In this document: positions 47,844 through 51,483 of the stretch, piece after piece
Layout of the letters: each line of letters begins with the position of its first letter
How positions within the stretch are numbered: the first letter of the stretch is position 1
From: Candidatus Woesearchaeota archaeon
GTDB lineage: Archaea > Nanobdellota > Nanobdellia > Woesearchaeales > WJKR01
Reading direction: 5' to 3'
NCBI GenBank assembly: GCA_016927245.1
Contig: JAFGNA010000013.1
Span: 1 to 51,483, forward strand
Length of the DNA: 51,483 nucleotides
Position numbers and translations under genes: made by a program
Notes under the pieces: model-generated
Seen by the model: only the letters and a program-made list of their open reading frames with translations
Database searches by the model: none
What the model was told of the DNA's origin: nothing

Positions 47844-49697
47844 TCAGTGGTCGAGCATGGCGAGGTGGATGCTGGCGTATAATTCCCTGATGGCGTCGTA
47901 GAGGATGTCTTTTTCTTCCTGGGTGAGTTTTTCCTGCTCGAACAATGATTTGAGCTCGTTGTACGCCTCGGTCGCTCGCCGGAAGTCCTTTGCTTCTGCT
48001 GCCCGGTTGCACTCGCCGATCTTCGCGAAGAGGAGCGCGTGCTTCTTGCGCAGGTCAGGCTTGGGGACTTCCTTGAATGGGATGTGGTCTGTGCGGACTT
48101 CTTTGAGGCGTGACTTGAGGTATTCTTGGAACGCCTCGTTGTCGATGTCCTGCTTCATCCGCTCGATGTGTTTCCGTTGCTCGTTGACGTCTTGGTCGAT
48201 GGTGAGTATCTTGTCGATGGTTTCCTGGACGAGTTGTTCTCGTCGCACCATGCCTTGCTCGTACGCTTCCTTGTCGGCGGCGAACGCTCGTTCTCGTCGC
48301 CGCACCTCTGCTTCTCGCTTGTCGAACATCGCTTGTATCTCTTCTGTCCGCGCTTCCTTGTCCGCTATCTCCGCTTCTAGTGCTTTCTTTCGTTCGAGGA
48401 ATTCGAGCTCGAGCCTTCTCATCCTTTCTTGTTTCTCCCGGAGCGCTTCTTCTTGCTTCCTGGACGTTGATGCCAGCTCTTCTTCTCGTCGCTTGAGCTC
48501 TTCGACGACTCGCCGTTGCTCCTCGAGGAACGATTCTTGCTTTTCTTCTTGCTGCGCCACTCTTTCTTCTCGTTCTCGGAGCTCGTCGCCGACCGTTTCT
48601 TGTTGTTGCTCGAGCCGTCGCTCTTCTAGCGCTAGTTGTTCCTTGATGCGTTCGAGCTCTTCTCGTTCCCGTGAGAGCTCGTCCTCTTTCTTGACGAGCA
48701 CTTCCGCTTCTTCTTCGTTGACGCGCCGTTCCTGCTCGATGCGATCGGTGATCTTGTTGTCGTACGCGCTGATGTCTTGCGCGAGCCTTGATTGCAATTG
48801 GATGGGGTTGAGCGTGCCTGCCTTTGCCGCTTTTGCCGCGAGTTCCTTGATCCAGGCGAGGAGGTCTTCTTTCTTGTTCGTCTTGACGTCCTCGTAGGTG
48901 TTTTCGTCGAGCAGTTCCAGGGCTGCGAAGAGTTCTTCCAGCGAGGCCGGCGTCTTCTCGTTCTTGAGCGTGATGACGTTCCTGATGGTCTTGGTCGTGA
49001 GCTTCCGGCGGTCCTTGGTCTTCACCGCTTCTTGGAGCGCTTCCATTGATTTCCGGTGCTCTTCTTGCAGCGCGGCGAACCGCTCCGCCGGTCCTTCCTT
49101 GTCCACGACCCTCGGTTCTTCGCGCGCCTTCTTGAGGTGCGGCCTCAGCGTCGCTTCGATGATGTTGATCGCTGCTCGCTGGTCCTGGGCTTCTTTGAGC
49201 TTGGCGGCGAGGTCGTCGTCGAACAGGTGCGTTCTTGCCCAGTGAGCGACGTCGCCGTCGGCTTGGTGGCGGGCGTATTCCTCAGCGGTCATCTGCTTCA
49301 CGACTTTGAGGAGGTCTGAGAGCGTGATGGCGCGCTTGCCGCCGAGCACGGTGAATATCGGTTTCGGCCGGTCGTGCCGCTCGCCGGCGAGCCGGTCCAG
49401 GGAGTCTTCGAGGTCTTTAGTGTTGGGTGGTTCTTCTTCTGGTTCTTCCGTCCCTGCTGTCTCTTTTGGTGGTGTCGGCGCCGCTTCTTCTTCCAGGTCT
49501 TCCGTCCCTGCTGTCTCTTTTGGTGGTGTCGGCGCCGCTTCTTCTTCTTGTCCGGTCGCCGCGATTTCCTTTGGCGGCGCGGGCGCCTCTTCGTCCGTTC
49601 CTTCTTCGGGCGGCTCAGGGGATGGTTTTTGCGAGCGTTCCTCTTCCTCTTCTCGCTCTAGAATCACCGGGGGACTGATGTCCTTGTCTCTCGCCAT
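47844..49697 (-). CDS. Large coiled-coil protein with repetitive acidic N-terminus
   Basis: 617 residues from ATG at 49697; the frame is open further but the upstream part reads through the promoter. The N-terminal 110 residues are Pro/Glu/Thr-rich with two near-identical repeats (EEEAAPTPPKETAGTE). A globular part (about 120-290) precedes about 260 residues of coiled coil of the EEEAEVLVKKEDELSREREE kind. The end is a helical module (CNRAAEAKDFRRATEAYNEL). No membrane segment or ATPase motif, so it is cytoplasmic and structural. Its neighbour on the other strand is a smaller coiled-coil protein. Confidence 0.85.
   Translation of the reverse strand: MARDKDISPPVILEREEEEERSQKPSPEPPEEGTDEEAPAPPKEIAATGQEEEAAPTPPKETAGTEDLEEEAAPTPPKETAGTEEPEEEPPNTKDLEDSLDRLAGERHDRPKPIFTVLGGKRAITLSDLLKVVKQMTAEEYARHQADGDVAHWARTHLFDDDLAAKLKEAQDQRAAINIIEATLRPHLKKAREEPRVVDKEGPAERFAALQEEHRKSMEALQEAVKTKDRRKLTTKTIRNVITLKNEKTPASLEELFAALELLDENTYEDVKTNKKEDLLAWIKELAAKAAKAGTLNPIQLQSRLAQDISAYDNKITDRIEQERRVNEEEAEVLVKKEDELSREREELERIKEQLALEERRLEQQQETVGDELREREERVAQQEEKQESFLEEQRRVVEELKRREEELASTSRKQEEALREKQERMRRLELEFLERKKALEAEIADKEARTEEIQAMFDKREAEVRRRERAFAADKEAYEQGMVRREQLVQETIDKILTIDQDVNEQRKHIERMKQDIDNEAFQEYLKSRLKEVRTDHIPFKEVPKPDLRKKHALLFAKIGECNRAAEAKDFRRATEAYNELKSLFEQEKLTQEEKDILYDAIRELYASIHLAMLDH
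49444..49550. repeat. Tandem repeat of about 54 bases inside the coiled-coil gene
   Basis: Two almost identical copies (49444-49497 and about 49498-49550), with TCTTCCGTCCCTGCTGTCTC at the start of each, encode the duplicated PPKETAGTE unit. In-frame expansion by recombination or slippage is likely. Confidence 0.75.
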
Positions 49698-49851
49698 GCT
49701 CGACCTCTTCTTTTTTTCTCCCCTGCGGCGCAGGGACGACCCGCCCGCCCTGCTCATCCCAAGGGCGCGTCCATATAAAAATGTTTTGTTCCTCGTCCTC
49801 ATTTCTGCGGAGGACAAGTTTTTTATACTCCGCTTGGCATGCGTTCCTCTC

Positions 49852-50223
49852 ATGGATGATGACCGGCTAGCGGTGATGGCGCAGCTCTCCGCGCAGGTGC
49901 GGCAGAGCGCTCGTCGTCTCGCCAGGCTGGAGAACGACGCTACCGAGGCTGAGGTCTTGTTCAATGATTCCGCGGGCCGCCAGTCGTCGTTCAACGAACG
50001 ATTCTCCTCAGAGGTCGCCGTCCTGGCGAGATCGGTGGGTGATGCTCATCGCTCGGTGGAGTCGTTGACCAGGGATTTGGGCCGGGTCTCGCTGCGCTTC
50101 CGGGAGCTGGTCAAGCGTGACGTCTTGGAAGAGGTGGAGCGCAAGGCTGCTGCTTGGCCGTTGGAGTACTACATCACCCGGGAGGAGTTCTCGAGATTGC
50201 TGCGCCGATCGTTCACTCCTTGA
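49852..50223 (+). CDS. Small coiled-coil protein, 123 residues
   Basis: ATG at 49852 lies about 28 bases after TTTTTTATAC (about 49820-49828), so it is leaderless; the open frame upstream is a shadow of the coiled-coil gene. The protein is almost wholly helical (MAQLSAQVRQSARRLARLEN, SVGDAHRSVESLTRDL), ending in a compact YITREEFSRLLRRSF. It is divergent from the 617-residue coiled-coil gene, suggesting the two work together. It overlaps the convergent DUF1385 gene by eleven bases. Confidence 0.7.
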   Translation: MDDDRLAVMAQLSAQVRQSARRLARLENDATEAEVLFNDSAGRQSSFNERFSSEVAVLARSVGDAHRSVESLTRDLGRVSLRFRELVKRDVLEEVERKAAAWPLEYYITREEFSRLLRRSFTP

Positions 50224-51097
50224 CCGCTGCTTCCAGGCTCTTGATGGCTACCGCTGCTTGCTCGGCGTCGGGTTCCCTCGTGGTGAGCCGTTGCAGGAGC
50301 ATGCCGGGGGCGAGGAGCGCTTTCACCACTGGCTTCTCGTAGTGCTTGCCCCCGAGCTTGATGAGCTCGTAGCTCACCCCTGCGATGAGGGGAAGGAAGA
50401 GTATGCGTAGGCCGAGCTTCGCCCAGAACCCTGTCTTGAGTGGTATGAGGAGGTAGAACAGCACGCTGATGAAGAACACGAAGAGGATGAACGTGGTGCC
50501 GCACCGCGGGTGGAACCGGCTGCTGGCGAGCACGTTGCGCACCGTGAGCTTCTTCCTAGACTCGTAGCAGTTGATGCTCTTGTGCTCCGAGCCGTGGTAT
50601 TGGAAGAGTCGGTGCACGTCCTTCATCTGCCCGATCACCCAGATGTACCCGACGAGCAGGGCTACTTTGATGAGGCCGTCGGCGAGGTTGAATGAGAAGT
50701 TGCCCGTCCCGGTTCGTTCTTGGAATATGGTGGCGAGGAAGAGGGGGAGGAGTTTGAACAGTGCGAGCGAGAGGACGATGGCGAACGCGATGGTGAGGAT
50801 GAGCTCCCACGTGCTGAACTCTTCTTCTTCTCCTAGCGCTTGGTTGCTGCTCCAGATCATGGCGCGCATCCCGATGACCATGATCTCGACGAGGATGACC
50901 ATGCCCCTGATGAGCGGCCACCCTAAGGGTTTCCACCGCTTGGTCCAGCTCCGGTACTGTTCCTCCTTGACCTCGATGCGCTTGTCAGGGGTGCGGACCG
51001 CGATGGTGACGCGGTCGCCGTTGCGCATCATGACGCCTTCCATGACTGCTTGTCCGCCGACGGCGAGCGATTCTTGCGGGGCGTGACGCTTGGCCAT
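50213..51097 (-). CDS. DUF1385 family membrane protein
   Basis: 294 residues. The start has GGQAVMEGVMMRNGDRVTIA, the DUF1385 hallmark; the body has four or five helices and the conserved FQYHGSEHKSINCYE and SSRFHPRCGTTFILFVF, with His and Cys suited to metal binding. Such proteins are membrane-bound and often annotated as predicted metal-dependent enzymes; the reaction is unknown. The C-terminal 40 residues are soluble. Confidence 0.92.
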   Translation of the reverse strand: MAKRHAPQESLAVGGQAVMEGVMMRNGDRVTIAVRTPDKRIEVKEEQYRSWTKRWKPLGWPLIRGMVILVEIMVIGMRAMIWSSNQALGEEEEFSTWELILTIAFAIVLSLALFKLLPLFLATIFQERTGTGNFSFNLADGLIKVALLVGYIWVIGQMKDVHRLFQYHGSEHKSINCYESRKKLTVRNVLASSRFHPRCGTTFILFVFFISVLFYLLIPLKTGFWAKLGLRILFLPLIAGVSYELIKLGGKHYEKPVVKALLAPGMLLQRLTTREPDAEQAAVAIKSLEAAVKE

Positions 51098-51184
51098 GGC
51101 GCCGATGAAACCATCCTTGTTTTAAAAGGTTTTTCTTCTGGGGAAAAAGACAATTATTTAAAGGAGGACTGTGCTGGTGGTTGT

Positions 51185-51483
51185 ATGAGAGTGGTGGTGG
51201 GCTTGCTCGTCGCGGTGGTGGTGGTCTTCGGCGCGTTCTCCGCGCTCGGCCTCGGCCCGCCGCCGCCCCCCCTCCCTCCTATCAGCCCTGACGCGTGCGA
51301 GGAAGGGCTTACCCGGTCCACGGGCGAGGTGGGCTTGTGCAGCGGTAACGTCGAGGTGTGCGTGGATGGTGTGTGGGTTGACAGCCCTGACAACTACGCC
51401 CCGCAGCCCGAGGTGTGTGATGGCGAGGACAATGATTGTGATGGCCTCGTCGACCAGGCTGATCCCAGCTACGTCGCGCTGCC
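51185..51483 (+). CDS. MopE-like surface protein, N-terminal part (cut by window end)
   Basis: A TATA-like AATTATTTAAA (about 51152-51162) is 25-30 bases from the ATG. The signal peptide (about 1-24) is followed by a Pro-rich linker, then CEEGLTRSTGEVGLCSG and EVCDGEDNDCDGLVDQ, the latter a MopE-type putative metal-binding repeat. The gene continues past 51483. It probably codes for a long extracellular repeat protein. Confidence 0.85.
   Translation, partial: MRVVVGLLVAVVVVFGAFSALGLGPPPPPLPPISPDACEEGLTRSTGEVGLCSGNVEVCVDGVWVDSPDNYAPQPEVCDGEDNDCDGLVDQADPSYVAL

Noticed and set aside
49697-49994. Upstream extension of the large coiled-coil protein to 716 residues
   Set aside because: The extension covers the promoter and the start of the divergent gene at 49852; ATG at 49697 fits a TATA near 49771-49782.
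1-51483. CRISPR arrays, rRNA genes, replication origin
   Set aside because: I saw no regularly spaced direct repeats, no rRNA-like conserved stretches, and no Cdc6/Orc1 gene with origin-type repeats.

Overview
This window is archaeal chromosome. It carries archaeal-only or archaeal-type genes: Alba, eS17, eS6, uL16 (L10e), RNA polymerase subunit K, the exosome (Rrp4, Rrp41, Rrp42), SBDS, proteasome alpha, Pop5 of RNase P, NOG1, an archaeal-type AspRS, and an intron-containing tRNA-Arg. TATA boxes of the type TTTATAAA or TTTAAATA lie about 25-30 bases upstream of many start codons, so leaderless transcripts seem common; genes inside operons use GGAGG or GGTGAT ribosome-binding sites. The mix of families (MopE-like repeat proteins, small acidic proteins, COG1361-like exoproteins beside MacB-type ABC genes) reminds me of DPANN lineages such as Woesearchaeota, but I cannot place the organism from this window alone.

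Layout. 1-12107: GC-rich accessory and stress genes. These are a MacB-type ABC exporter, small secreted proteins, a PerM-type membrane protein, Hsp20 with a divergent regulator and a 41-residue companion, a CcdA/thioredoxin-like redox pair, a heavy-metal-exporter-like protein with a MinD ATPase facing an HxlR regulator, a NUDIX enzyme and a TspO-like membrane protein. 12108-13310: an AT-rich insertion with a Fic protein, bracketed by two inverted repeats of identical architecture. 13340-20104: an AspRS gene facing a five-gene run: AspRS-like paralogue without anticodon domain, S66 peptidase of the MccF type, methyltransferase, second AspRS-like paralogue with OB fold, second MccF-type S66 peptidase. 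20325-25572: a very AT-rich block with a frameshifted glycosyltransferase, a degenerate PTPS-like/TPR fusion, a methylthiotransferase, an unusual radical SAM protein, a HAD-like protein and a small P-loop kinase. 25831-26454: two tRNA-Arg genes.

A perfect 16-base repeat at 13295 and 20183 shares 14 bases with the 3' end of the intron-containing tRNA-Arg (plus two flanking bases) at 25829. The three copies bracket exactly the AspRS/S66 cluster and exactly the AT-rich block, so these may be two tandem elements integrated at the tRNA-Arg gene. No integrase is visible.

26322-51483 is mostly GC-rich core genome: information-processing genes (Alba, eS17, ArgRS, eS6, NOG1, uL16), sugar-phosphate genes (ROK kinase, PGI/PMI, NAD(P)HX epimerase), a threonylcarbamoyladenosine methylthiotransferase, and the archaeal superoperon Pop5-psmA-SBDS-rrp4-rrp41-rrp42-rpoK. 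It ends with secreted and coiled-coil proteins, RtcA, a DUF1385 membrane protein and a MopE-like gene cut by the window end.

The best candidate for an undescribed system is 13340-20104. MccF peptidases inactivate microcin C, an aspartyl-adenylate mimic whose target is AspRS. Two AspRS-like paralogues each followed by an MccF-type peptidase, next to an AspRS gene and inside possible attachment sites, suggests immunity to, or production of, an aminoacyl-adenylate-like toxin or metabolite in an archaeon.
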